10,088 nucleotides of DNA from Candidatus Eiseniibacteriota bacterium (GTDB lineage Bacteria > Eisenbacteria > RBG-16-71-46 > CAIMUX01 > WJJG01): positions 1-10,088 of the forward strand of contig VGIY01000074.1 in the NCBI GenBank assembly GCA_016867695.1, read 5' to 3'. Within the stretch, counting starts at the first letter, position 1, and every line of letters starts with the position of its first letter. The translations under genes were made by a program, and so were the position numbers. Below, piece after piece: positions 1 to 5,725 of this stretch. The notes beneath the pieces are model-generated. The model did no database searches, was not told where the DNA came from, and worked only from the letters and a program-made list of their open reading frames with translations.

Positions 1-116
1 CGTCCCTCAGTCGCGAGCAGCCGCGCTGCCGCCCGGCGTCCCGCCATCGCGGGCGCTCGCGCCACCGCCCGGCGCCCTGCCATCGCCGGAAGCCGCCTCG
101 CCCGGAACACAGGCAT
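1..116 (-). CDS. 5' part of an unidentified gene downstream of the guanylyltransferase (runs off the left edge)
   Basis: An ATG at 116-114 follows a strong purine-rich ribosome binding site (GGAGG core at 121-125, 4 bases from the ATG) and sits 17 bases after the stop of the mannose-1-phosphate guanylyltransferase gene. The frame stays open to the window edge for 38 codons. The visible N-terminus is Arg/Ala-rich and contains a 12-residue unit present twice in tandem, MAGRRAVARAPA then MAGRRAAARLLA, encoded by an imperfect 36-base direct repeat. No family can be recognised from so short a piece. The basic start could precede a first membrane helix, as in O-antigen polymerases or flippases, but no hydrophobic helix is visible yet. 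The position and ribosome binding site support a real gene; the composition is also what any open frame in GC-rich DNA would give. Confidence 0.4.
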   Translation of the reverse strand, partial: MPVFRARRLPAMAGRRAVARAPAMAGRRAAARLLATEG

Positions 117-129
117 CGCCCCTCCCCCC
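117..129 (-). promoter_or_regulatory. Ribosome binding site for the left-edge partial gene
   Basis: On the minus strand these bases read GGGGGGAGGGGCG directly before the ATG at 116. The GGAGG core lies 4 bases from the start codon. It falls wholly within the short gap after the guanylyltransferase stop codon and is the main reason to believe that a gene starts here. Confidence 0.45.
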
Positions 130-133
130 GGTC

Positions 134-1195
134 TCACAGGAAGCGCTCCGCCCCTAGCCGCTCCCTGAGCTCGGCCAGCAGGCGGCGCACATCCTGGCAG
201 CGCTCGCGATCGACGACCAGGGTGACATCGCCCGTCCGCACGACGACCAGATCCTTCACGCCCAGCGCCGCCACCAACCCCTCGTCGGAGAGGACGAGCG
301 TGTTCTCGCAGTCGAGCTGCAGCGTCTCGCCCAGGGCAACGGTGCCCAGGGCGTCCGCTTCCGCCAGCTCCGCCCAGCTGCTCCAGCTCCCGAGGTCGCT
401 CCAGGCGAACCCCGCCTCGACCACCGCCACGCGCCGGGACTTCTCCAGCAGGCCCCGGTCGATCGACTCACCCGCGGCGCGCTCGAAGATGCCCGCCAGC
501 AGATCCTGCGGGCGCGCGGCGCCGGGGAGCGTCATGACCAGGCGATGGAGCTCGGGCATGTGCGCCTCGAGCTCCGCCAGGAGCGCGCTGGCGCGCCAGA
601 CGAAGATCCCGCTGTTCCAGTAGAAGCGCCCCGCCCGCTGATAGGCCTCGGCCCGCTCGCGCTCCGGCTTCTCGTGGAAGCGCAGCGCCCGGTAGGCCCC
701 GGCCGCCTCGGGGCGCTCCTCGCCGCGCTCGATGTAGCCGAAACCCGTCTCCGGCCTGCGGATGGGGATCCCCAGGGTGACGAGCGGCCCGTCGGTCGCC
801 GCGGCCGTCGCCGCGGCCGCGCGCGCGCTGCGCCAGAAGGCCTCGGCGTCGGGGATCCAGTGGTCCGCGGGGACGACGAGCTGCAGGGGGTCGCCCTCCC
901 GCAGCCCCAGCGCGGCCGCCACGGCCACGGCCGGGGCCGTGTTGCGGCCGACCGGCTCGGGGACGAAGCGCTCGGCGACCATCTCCGGCAGCTCCGCGCA
1001 TACCCGCTCGCGCAGGTCGCTGCCGGCGATGACGCGGATCCCCTCCGCCGCCAGCTCGCGCCGCAGCCGCTCCCAGGTGTGGGCGATCAGCGAGCGGCCG
1101 CCGAAGAGGGGCAGGAACTGCTTCGGCCGGGCGCGACGGCTGAGCGGCCAGAAGCGCTCGCCCCGGCCTCCCGCCAGGACGACGCCCTCAAGCAT
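134..1195 (-). CDS. manC: Mannose-1-phosphate guanylyltransferase, short form without isomerase domain
   Basis: This enzyme (353 residues) joins mannose 1-phosphate and GTP to give GDP-mannose in the cytoplasm, the donor for mannosyl- and fucose-type glycosyltransferases. The signature of sugar nucleotidyltransferases is complete at residues 9-27 (GGRGERFWPLSR then PKQF). Other family motifs are EPVGRNTAPAV (80-90), the metal-site PADH (109-112), ETGFGYIE (149-156), FHEKPE (173-178), YWNSGIF (192-198), IDRGLLEKS (245-253) and WSDLGSW (265-271). The length matches the monofunctional form; the C-terminal cupin phosphomannose isomerase domain of AlgA/XanB-type proteins is absent, so mannose 1-phosphate must be made elsewhere. 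The ATG overlaps the end of the upstream glycosyltransferase gene by 8 bases, which implies translational coupling. A related hexose-1-phosphate specificity cannot be excluded by sequence alone. Confidence 0.93.
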   Translation of the reverse strand: MLEGVVLAGGRGERFWPLSRRARPKQFLPLFGGRSLIAHTWERLRRELAAEGIRVIAGSDLRERVCAELPEMVAERFVPEPVGRNTAPAVAVAAALGLREGDPLQLVVPADHWIPDAEAFWRSARAAAATAAATDGPLVTLGIPIRRPETGFGYIERGEERPEAAGAYRALRFHEKPERERAEAYQRAGRFYWNSGIFVWRASALLAELEAHMPELHRLVMTLPGAARPQDLLAGIFERAAGESIDRGLLEKSRRVAVVEAGFAWSDLGSWSSWAELAEADALGTVALGETLQLDCENTLVLSDEGLVAALGVKDLVVVRTGDVTLVVDRERCQDVRRLLAELRERLGAERFL

Positions 1196-2357
1196 GGCCG
1201 CCCCCGGGCGTCCCGCGCTGCAGCGCCTGGCGCTGCCGGGCGATCAGCTCATCGCCCCGCCCCTCGAGCAGCGCCTGGTAGAAGCCCTCGGTCGCCTCGA
1301 CGAGCCGCGGCCAGCTGTAGCGCTCCTCGGCGAGCGCCCGGCAGCGCGAGGCGGTGGCCTGGACCATCTCGGGATGATCGAGGCACATCTGCAGCTTGGC
1401 GCGCAGGTCCTCGACGTCGCGGACCTTGAAGGTCACCGCGCAGTCCTCCACCACTTCCATGTTCTCCGGGATGTCGCTAACGAGCACGCAGCGCCCGAAC
1501 GAGAGCGCCTCGATGAGCGCGATCGAGAGCCCCTCCAGGATCGACGGCTGGGCGACCAGATAGGCGTTGCTCCAGAGCTCCTCGAGCACATCCCCGTAGA
1601 CGTACCCGATCATCTTGATGCGCGGGTCGCCGTCGCGCAAGCGCTCCAGCGACTGCACGTAGGCGTCGGAGAAGCTCGAGCCGCCGGCCATCACCAGCCG
1701 CGCGTCGGTCTTGACCCGGCGGAAGGCCTCGATCAGGTGGTGGCAGCCCTTCTCGGGCACGAGGCGCCCGACCCAGAGGATGTAGGGGTGTCGGTCGAGG
1801 CCCCAGCGCTTGATCCGGTTGGGCGGCCGCGCGGTGCCCGGGTTGGTGCCGTTGGGAATCACCAGCGTGCCGGCGTTGTGCTTGCGGTGGAAGTAGTCGC
1901 CGAGCGTCTTGGAGACGACGATCGTCCCGTTGGGGAAGCGCACGCTCGGGACCTCGCAGAAGCGCAGGAACGACGACGCGAAGCGGCCCCACTTGCCGCG
2001 CTGCCAGTCGAGTCCATGCACGGTGACGACGGTGCGGGCGCCGGCGATCCGGGGCAGGAAGGAGAAGATCGAGGGGCCGAGCGCGTGGAAGTGGACGACG
2101 TCGTGGCCGGCGAGCGCCGCGTGCAGCGTGGCCAGCGCCGTGTGGCTGATGGCGTCGAGGTGCTTCGTGCGCACGCTCGGCAGCCGCTTGTTGTCGACGC
2201 CGCGGAAGGGGCCGCGATGGTGGCTGTAGTAGAGCCGGCTGTAGACGGTCACCTTGTGACCGCGCTCCACCAGGCGCGTGGCGATCTCCTCGACGTGGCG
2301 CTCGATGCCGCCGTAGGTCGCGGGGATCCCCTTCTGTCCCACCATGGCGATCTTCAT
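1188..2357 (-). CDS. GT-B glycosyltransferase, family GT4 with DUF1972-type N-terminus
   Basis: A retaining glycosyltransferase of 389 residues that probably adds one sugar to the lipid-linked repeat unit at the cytoplasmic face of the membrane. The N-terminus, MKIAMVGQKGIPATYGGIER, has the glycine-rich acceptor-side loop typical of the DUF1972/Glyco_trans_4_3 group, seen in capsule and O-antigen rhamnosyl- or mannosyltransferases. The C-terminal half is a Glycos_transf_1 domain: GRLVPEKG at 197-204 gives the Arg198/Lys203 pair that binds donor phosphates, and EGLSIALIE at 275-283 is the EX7E motif. The ATG at 2357 begins directly at the first beta strand, and no ribosome binding site is obvious; a six-codon upstream frame ends 4 bases before it. 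Because a GDP-mannose gene follows and overlaps, a mannosyl donor is a fair guess, but substrate is not readable from the sequence. Confidence 0.9.
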   Translation of the reverse strand: MKIAMVGQKGIPATYGGIERHVEEIATRLVERGHKVTVYSRLYYSHHRGPFRGVDNKRLPSVRTKHLDAISHTALATLHAALAGHDVVHFHALGPSIFSFLPRIAGARTVVTVHGLDWQRGKWGRFASSFLRFCEVPSVRFPNGTIVVSKTLGDYFHRKHNAGTLVIPNGTNPGTARPPNRIKRWGLDRHPYILWVGRLVPEKGCHHLIEAFRRVKTDARLVMAGGSSFSDAYVQSLERLRDGDPRIKMIGYVYGDVLEELWSNAYLVAQPSILEGLSIALIEALSFGRCVLVSDIPENMEVVEDCAVTFKVRDVEDLRAKLQMCLDHPEMVQATASRCRALAEERYSWPRLVEATEGFYQALLEGRGDELIARQRQALQRGTPGGGHA

Positions 2358-2361
2358 CGGA

Positions 2362-2382
2362 TCAACCGATCGCGGCCCCCAT
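2362..2382 (-). promoter_or_regulatory. Six-codon upstream reading frame before the GT4 gene
   Basis: On the minus strand, GGGAGG (2387-2392) lies 4 bases before an ATG at 2382 that opens the frame M-G-A-A-I-G-stop. The stop ends 4 bases before the ATG of the glycosyltransferase at 2357, which has no clear ribosome binding site of its own and is in a different frame. Ribosomes loaded at the good site could terminate and restart at the glycosyltransferase start. This is an inference from spacing only, and such short frames are common by chance. Confidence 0.25.
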
Positions 2383-2429
2383 CGAGCCTCCCGCCCCGGC
2401 GTCGCTCGCGCCGCCCCGGCGCCCGCGGC

Positions 2430-2443
2430 GCGGGGATCCCCGC
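2430..2443. repeat. Perfect 14-base palindrome in the intergenic gap
   Basis: GCGGGGATCCCCGC reads the same on both strands. It could form a GC hairpin in RNA, though with almost no loop, or be a dimeric protein site. The surrounding DNA is nearly all G and C, which raises the chance of such palindromes, so functional meaning is unproven. Confidence 0.3.
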
Positions 2444-2542
2444 CCGCGCCCGCGTCCGGCGGCCCGTCCCGCCTCGCCGCCCCGGCGCGCCCGATCAGAC
2501 GCTCCGGATCCGGGGCGAAGAAACTGCGACCTTAGCACACCC

Positions 2543-3724
2543 CTATCCGGACAGCACCCCGTAGCTCCTCTCGGCCATAAGCTCCAGCGTGAATCGCTCT
2601 TCGAACCGACGCAGCGCCACCTGCCCCATCCTCTCCCGCAGCGCCGGATCCCCGATCAGGCGCTCCAGCGCCCCCGCCAGCGGCTCGGGATCCCCCGGGG
2701 CCACGAGCAGACCCGTCTCCCCGTCGGCGACGATCTCCGGGATGCCGTAGACGGCCGTCGCGATGACCGGGCGGCCGGCGGCCATCGCCTCGGTGAGCAC
2801 GAGCGGTTGGGTCTCGAGGAGCGAGGGCAGGACGAGCAGGTCGCAGGCCTGGATGATCTCGCGCGCGTCGTCGCGGTAGCCCAGGAAGTCCACCCGGCCG
2901 GCCAGCCCGAGCCTCGCCGCCTGCTCCCGCAGCGCCGTCTCCTCCTCGCCCTCGCCCACCGCGAGCAGCCGCCACTCGGGCAGCGGCCGTCCCGCCAGTC
3001 GCCGCAGCGCCTCCAGGAGGACGCCGTGCCCCTTGCGCGGCGTCAGCCGGGCCACGACGCAGAGCGCGACCGCGCCGGGGGCGAGGCCCAGCGCCCGGCG
3101 CCGCGCCTCGATCCCGCCCGGCTCCGCCGCGGCCGCGGGCGCGCTGCCGTTCGGGATCACGCGCATGCGCCGGCGCGGCATGTGGTGATAGCGGGCCAGC
3201 CGATCGCGGTTCCACTCCGTGTGGACGATGATCGCGTCGATCCAGGGGGCGAGCAGCAGCTTGACCAGCATCCGCCGCCGCGCCCGGAGCACCATCGGCA
3301 GGTGCTCGGTCGTCACCACGCGGCGGCAACCGGCGGCGCGCGCCAGCAACGCCGGCAGCGAGTGGCGCGCGTCGTAGACCGAGGGCAGATTGAGGTGCAG
3401 CACCTCCGGTCGCAGCCGGCGCAGCAGGCGGTCGAGAGCGCGCCAGTCGCGCCAGCCGGCGGCGACGCGGGAGGGCAGCGACCGCAGCGGGCGCAGCGCG
3501 CGCCGGCTGGGGATCGGCGGCACGCGGTAGCGCGACACCTCGACGCCGCAGGCGGCCAGCTTGCTCGCCAGGATCTCCCCCGGCTCGCCCGCGGGCACGA
3601 GCGCCGAGAGGCGCCATCCTGGCCCCGGGCGGCCCTGGGCCAGGAGCACGAGATAGGCTTCCGCCCCCCCGTAGTAGAGGCAGTCGCTGAAGAAGACGAG
3701 ATGCCGCGACGCGGCGGTGCCCAT
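2543..3724 (-). CDS. GT-B glycosyltransferase, family GT4
   Basis: A 393-residue retaining glycosyltransferase that likely acts on the undecaprenyl-linked glycan in the cytoplasm. The N-terminal Rossmann domain starts with RHLVFFSDCLYYGGAEAYL (7-25), the usual strand and acceptor loop. The C-terminal donor domain has RLTPRKG (226-232, phosphate-binding Arg226 and Lys231), GEGEEE, and ETQPLVLTE (304-312), an EX7E motif, followed by the AMAAGRPVIAT loop. The start was set at the ATG at 3724 because GGAGGGGG stands 2 bases before it; an in-frame GTG at 3736 overlaps that site and is less likely. The gene begins 33 bases after the phosphoglycosyl transferase stop, in the same orientation, and is followed by a 185-base gap. 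The sugar and linkage cannot be told. It shares only the general fold motifs with the second GT4 gene, so it is not a recent duplicate. Confidence 0.9.
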   Translation of the reverse strand: MGTAASRHLVFFSDCLYYGGAEAYLVLLAQGRPGPGWRLSALVPAGEPGEILASKLAACGVEVSRYRVPPIPSRRALRPLRSLPSRVAAGWRDWRALDRLLRRLRPEVLHLNLPSVYDARHSLPALLARAAGCRRVVTTEHLPMVLRARRRMLVKLLLAPWIDAIIVHTEWNRDRLARYHHMPRRRMRVIPNGSAPAAAAEPGGIEARRRALGLAPGAVALCVVARLTPRKGHGVLLEALRRLAGRPLPEWRLLAVGEGEEETALREQAARLGLAGRVDFLGYRDDAREIIQACDLLVLPSLLETQPLVLTEAMAAGRPVIATAVYGIPEIVADGETGLLVAPGDPEPLAGALERLIGDPALRERMGQVALRRFEERFTLELMAERSYGVLSG

Positions 3725-3726
3725 CG

Positions 3727-3734
3727 CCCCCTCC
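3727..3734 (-). promoter_or_regulatory. Ribosome binding site that fixes the GT4 start at 3724
   Basis: Minus-strand GGAGGGGG with its GGAGG core 5 bases from the ATG at 3724. The alternative GTG at 3736 lies immediately upstream of this site, so the site favours the ATG. Confidence 0.55.
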
Positions 3735-3757
3735 ACCCTGCGCGGATGCGGATCGGA

Positions 3758-4453
3758 TCAGCTGGCGCCCTCGCCCTTCAGCACGGCCGGGAGGGTGAGC
3801 AGCAGGATCTTCAAGTCCAGGCCGAAGCTGATCCGATCGATGTACTCCGCGTCCAACCGCATCCACTCCTCGAACCCGATCCGATTGCGGCCCCGGATCT
3901 GCCACAGGCAGGTGATCCCCGGCGTCACGGCGAGCCGCCGGCGCTGCCGGCGCTCGTAGCGCTCCACTTCCGCCGGGATCGGCGGGCGGGGGCCGACGAA
4001 GCTCATCTGCCCGCGCAGCACGCTCCAGAGCTGCGGCAGCTCGTCGAGCGAGCTGCGGCGCAGGAGGCGCCCGACGCGGGTCATGCGCGGATCCTCGCGG
4101 ATCTTGAACACCGGGCCGTCCATCTCGTTGAGCGCCTCGAGCTGCGCCCTGCGCGCCTCGGCGTCGCGCACCATCGAGCGGAACTTGACGAACGGGAAGG
4201 GCCGCGCGCGCCGCCCGAGCCGGGTCGAGACGTAGAAGACCGGTCCGGGGGAGTCGAGCTTGATCGCCAGGGCCACGAGCAGGAAGAGAGGGCTGAGCAG
4301 GATCAGGCCCGCCGCGGCGCCGGCGAGATCGAAGAGCCGCTTGCCGCAGCGCTGATAGAAGGTGACCGGCGCGTAGCTCAGCGCCGGGTCCGCCGACTCC
4401 GCGGGGTCGATCAGCGGCCCAGCTCCGGCCGCTCCCGGGCAACGCTCTTCCAC
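3758..4453 (-). CDS. Short-form polyprenyl-phosphate hexose-1-phosphate transferase (bacterial sugar transferase)
   Basis: This 231-residue protein is the initiating monotopic phosphoglycosyl transferase: it transfers a sugar 1-phosphate from a UDP- or related nucleotide sugar to undecaprenyl phosphate at the inner membrane. The start of the family domain, CGKRLFDLAGA (36-46), runs into a hydrophobic reentrant helix to about 64. It is followed by SPGPVFYVSTRLGR (68-81), KFRSM (90-94), the catalytic Asp137-Glu138 pair in SLDELPQLWS, GPRPPIP (154-160) and PGITCLWQIRGR (168-179). It resembles PglC/EpsL-type small enzymes and lacks the N-terminal four-helix bundle and CoA-binding-like domain of WcaJ/WbaP. 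The GTG start at 4453 is the first start after an in-frame TGA at 4463-4465, with GAGG 8 bases upstream. It is the first gene of the probable second transcript. The sugar (glucose, galactose or an N-acetylated sugar) cannot be assigned. Confidence 0.93.
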   Translation of the reverse strand: MEERCPGAAGAGPLIDPAESADPALSYAPVTFYQRCGKRLFDLAGAAAGLILLSPLFLLVALAIKLDSPGPVFYVSTRLGRRARPFPFVKFRSMVRDAEARRAQLEALNEMDGPVFKIREDPRMTRVGRLLRRSSLDELPQLWSVLRGQMSFVGPRPPIPAEVERYERRQRRRLAVTPGITCLWQIRGRNRIGFEEWMRLDAEYIDRISFGLDLKILLLTLPAVLKGEGAS

Positions 4454-4462
4454 GACTCGTCC

Positions 4463-4582
4463 TCACCCCTTGGCGACAGAAAAGAGGAGCCACTCGACCG
4501 CGGCCACGGCTCCGCGCCGCGGCTCCGGGTCGGGCCTCGCTCCCCTGGATCCCCATCCTGCCTTTCGTTCATTCGTGGACAT
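4463..4582 (-). CDS. Possible 39-residue frame just upstream of, and in frame with, the sugar transferase
   Basis: An ATG at 4582 opens a 39-codon frame ending at TGA 4465-4463, only 9 bases before the GTG of the sugar transferase and in the same frame. The product begins MSTNERKAGW and ends WLLFSVAKG. No good ribosome binding site precedes the ATG. It may be a short leader peptide, the former N-terminus of a longer sugar transferase cut by a stop codon, or chance. No family is recognised. Confidence 0.2.
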   Translation of the reverse strand: MSTNERKAGWGSRGARPDPEPRRGAVAAVEWLLFSVAKG

Positions 4583-4630
4583 GCGGTCGCAAGGGTTCTC
4601 TAGGCACCACCTCCTCTCGCCCTAGACTGT

Positions 4631-4647
4631 CGGCGGTCCGGCCGCCG
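4631..4647. other. GC hairpin CGGCGG / CCGCCG with 5-base loop
   Basis: A perfect 6-base stem around TCCGG lies 44 bases beyond the stop of the flippase-like gene. In the direction of transcription it is followed by ACAGTCTAGGG and not by a run of T, so it is not a canonical intrinsic terminator. It could be a leader hairpin of the downstream transcript. Confidence 0.3.
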
Positions 4648-4652
4648 AACTT

Positions 4653-4668
4653 TGGCACGCAATAAGCC
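4653..4668. promoter_or_regulatory. Palindromic element with sigma-54-like GG-N10-GC spacing on both strands
   Basis: The plus strand reads TGGCACGCAATAAGCC, a perfect -24 half (TGGCACG) with GC at the right distance but a poor -12 half. The minus strand also has GG-N10-GC because the ends are GGC and GCC. The minus orientation would serve the sugar transferase gene, but its -24 half is weaker. It may instead be a dimeric regulator site. Confidence 0.25.
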
Positions 4669-4694
4669 TATCACTCCGAAGAAGTTACGGTCAA
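4665..4694 (-). promoter_or_regulatory. Candidate sigma-70-type promoter for the sugar transferase transcript
   Basis: On the minus strand TTGACC (4694-4689) and TAGGCT (4670-4665) are separated by 18 bases. The -35 box matches 5 of 6 consensus bases and overlaps the stop codon of the flippase-like gene; the -10 box keeps only the key T, A and final T. Transcription would start near 4658 and give a leader of about 205 bases. The local AT content supports a promoter here, but the -10 match is weak. Confidence 0.35.
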
Positions 4695-5725
4695 CGGGCA
4701 TCGCCCTGCCCCGGCCCCCCTCCCTCGGCGAGCGTCGCCTCGCTCGTCAGGCGGCCCATCTGGGCCAGCGAGAGGTTTTCCCTCATCAGGCAGACGAGCC
4801 CCACGGCCACGACCGGGAACCACTGCGTGGCGTGATAGAGGATCGAGAAGCTCAGCGCCCGGTTCTGATCCCGGTAGCCGACGATGGCCAGTCCGAGCAC
4901 GGCCGCCGCCTGGAGCGTGCCGACGAAGCCGGGGCCCGAGGGGACCATGATGCCGATCGCCATGACGACGAGCACGACCAGGCTGGCCAGCGGCGGCAGC
5001 GTCTCGCCGCCCGCCTCGAGTCGCGCCGCGGCGAAGCAGAGGACGACGACGACGGCGAAGCAGAACCACATGAGCATCGTCAGTCCGGCGATGAGCGCCA
5101 GCCGGCGGCGGTCGCGGAAGATGCCCAGGCCCGACTGGAAGCTCTCCAGCAGCCGCAGGACGCGGGGCCGCAGCGCGCGCGGCAAGAAGCGCCTGGCCAG
5201 GGCGCTCGAATCCTCGCCCCGCAGATGGAAGAAGATCAGCGCGCCGAGCACGCCGGCGCCGACGGCCAGGGCCAGGAGCACGCCCATCTTGAAGGGGCGG
5301 TGATGGAAGGGGGCGAAGAGCAGGATCAGCCCGAAGATCGCCGCCACCGAGAAGAGGTCGAAGAGCCGCTCGACGACGATCGTCGCCAGCGCGGCCGATC
5401 CGCGGATGCGCGCCGAGCGGGCGATGACCCAGGCGCGCACGAGCTCGCCCAGGCGCATCGGCAGGAGATTGTTGCCCATGAAGCCGATCATCGTCGCGCT
5501 GAACAGCGGGCCGATGCGGATCGGCCGCAGCGGGTGGAGCAGGACGCCCCAGCGCAACGCGCGGATCCAGAAGGCGAGGATGGTCAGCACGGAGGCGGGC
5601 AGCAGGTACCAGTGGTCCGCCCCGCCCAGGTGGGCGCCGATCTCGTGCAGGTCGGTCTTGCGGAAGGCGAGGTAGAGGAAGACCGCGCTGACCAGGAGCC
5701 CGATGACGATCGAGCGGGCCTTCAT
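4691..5725 (-). CDS. UPF0104/TIGR00374 flippase-like integral membrane protein
   Basis: A 344-residue polytopic membrane protein of the family related to the membrane part of MprF (lysylphosphatidylglycerol synthase TM region). Hydrophobic helices are visible near residues 5-21, 39-56, 70-90, 110-137, 147-166, 208-234, 246-256, 260-272 and 288-304. Family motifs present are GNNLLPMRLGELVRAWV (84-100), VVERLFDL (117-124) and PSGPGFVGTLQAA (252-264). Members are proposed to move or flip lipids or lipid-linked intermediates; the substrate here is unknown. The start is the ATG at 5725, overlapping the stop of the phosphodiesterase gene as ATGA; the frame upstream of it is open only as a shadow of that gene. 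It is the last gene of the tightly packed block and is followed by a likely promoter. It has no lysyl-transferase domain. Confidence 0.88.
   Translation of the reverse strand: MKARSIVIGLLVSAVFLYLAFRKTDLHEIGAHLGGADHWYLLPASVLTILAFWIRALRWGVLLHPLRPIRIGPLFSATMIGFMGNNLLPMRLGELVRAWVIARSARIRGSAALATIVVERLFDLFSVAAIFGLILLFAPFHHRPFKMGVLLALAVGAGVLGALIFFHLRGEDSSALARRFLPRALRPRVLRLLESFQSGLGIFRDRRRLALIAGLTMLMWFCFAVVVVLCFAAARLEAGGETLPPLASLVVLVVMAIGIMVPSGPGFVGTLQAAAVLGLAIVGYRDQNRALSFSILYHATQWFPVVAVGLVCLMRENLSLAQMGRLTSEATLAEGGGPGQGDAR

Larger units (their letters stand above)
2358..2542 (-). other. 185-base gap between two glycosyltransferase genes (leader of the second)
   Basis: No gene longer than a few codons is supported here. 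On the minus strand the gap holds a perfect 10-base palindrome (2504-2513), a perfect 14-base palindrome (2430-2443) and a six-codon upstream reading frame (2362-2382). There is no T-tract after either palindrome, so neither is a convincing intrinsic terminator. The gap interrupts an otherwise tightly packed gene string and may be a processing or attenuation site, or the remnant of a lost gene. Confidence 0.5.
4454..4690 (-). other. 237-base gap between flippase-like gene and sugar transferase gene
   Basis: This is the longest non-coding stretch and its right half is clearly richer in A and T than the genes around it. It holds a candidate promoter (4665-4694), a palindromic element with sigma-54-like spacing (4653-4668), a GC hairpin (4631-4647) and a weak 39-codon frame (4463-4582). 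It separates the chain-length and trio genes from the sugar transferase and glycosyltransferase genes, so it likely marks the start of a second transcript. Confidence 0.55.

Noticed and set aside
764..2443. Recurrent GGGGATCCCC palindrome at 764-773, 2322-2331 and 2432-2441
   Set aside because: Two of the three copies encode Gly-Ile-Pro in conserved protein segments, so a shared regulatory role is unlikely; only the intergenic copy is kept as a minor feature.
762..2564. Long plus-strand open frame of 600 codons
   Set aside because: It runs opposite to the guanylyltransferase and GT4 genes, has low-complexity Arg/Ala/Pro composition and no motif; the minus-strand genes carry complete catalytic motifs.
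2532..4556. Minus-strand 674-codon frame across a GT4 gene and the sugar transferase
   Set aside because: It is a different frame of two genes with intact motifs and reads only Arg/Ala/Gly/Pro-rich peptide.
2807..4603. Long plus-strand open frame of 598 codons
   Set aside because: Antisense shadow of a GT4 gene and the sugar transferase; composition is Gln/Arg/His-rich without any recognisable domain.
4631..4647. Intrinsic terminator after the flippase-like gene
   Set aside because: A stable GC stem exists but no T-tract follows it in the direction of transcription.
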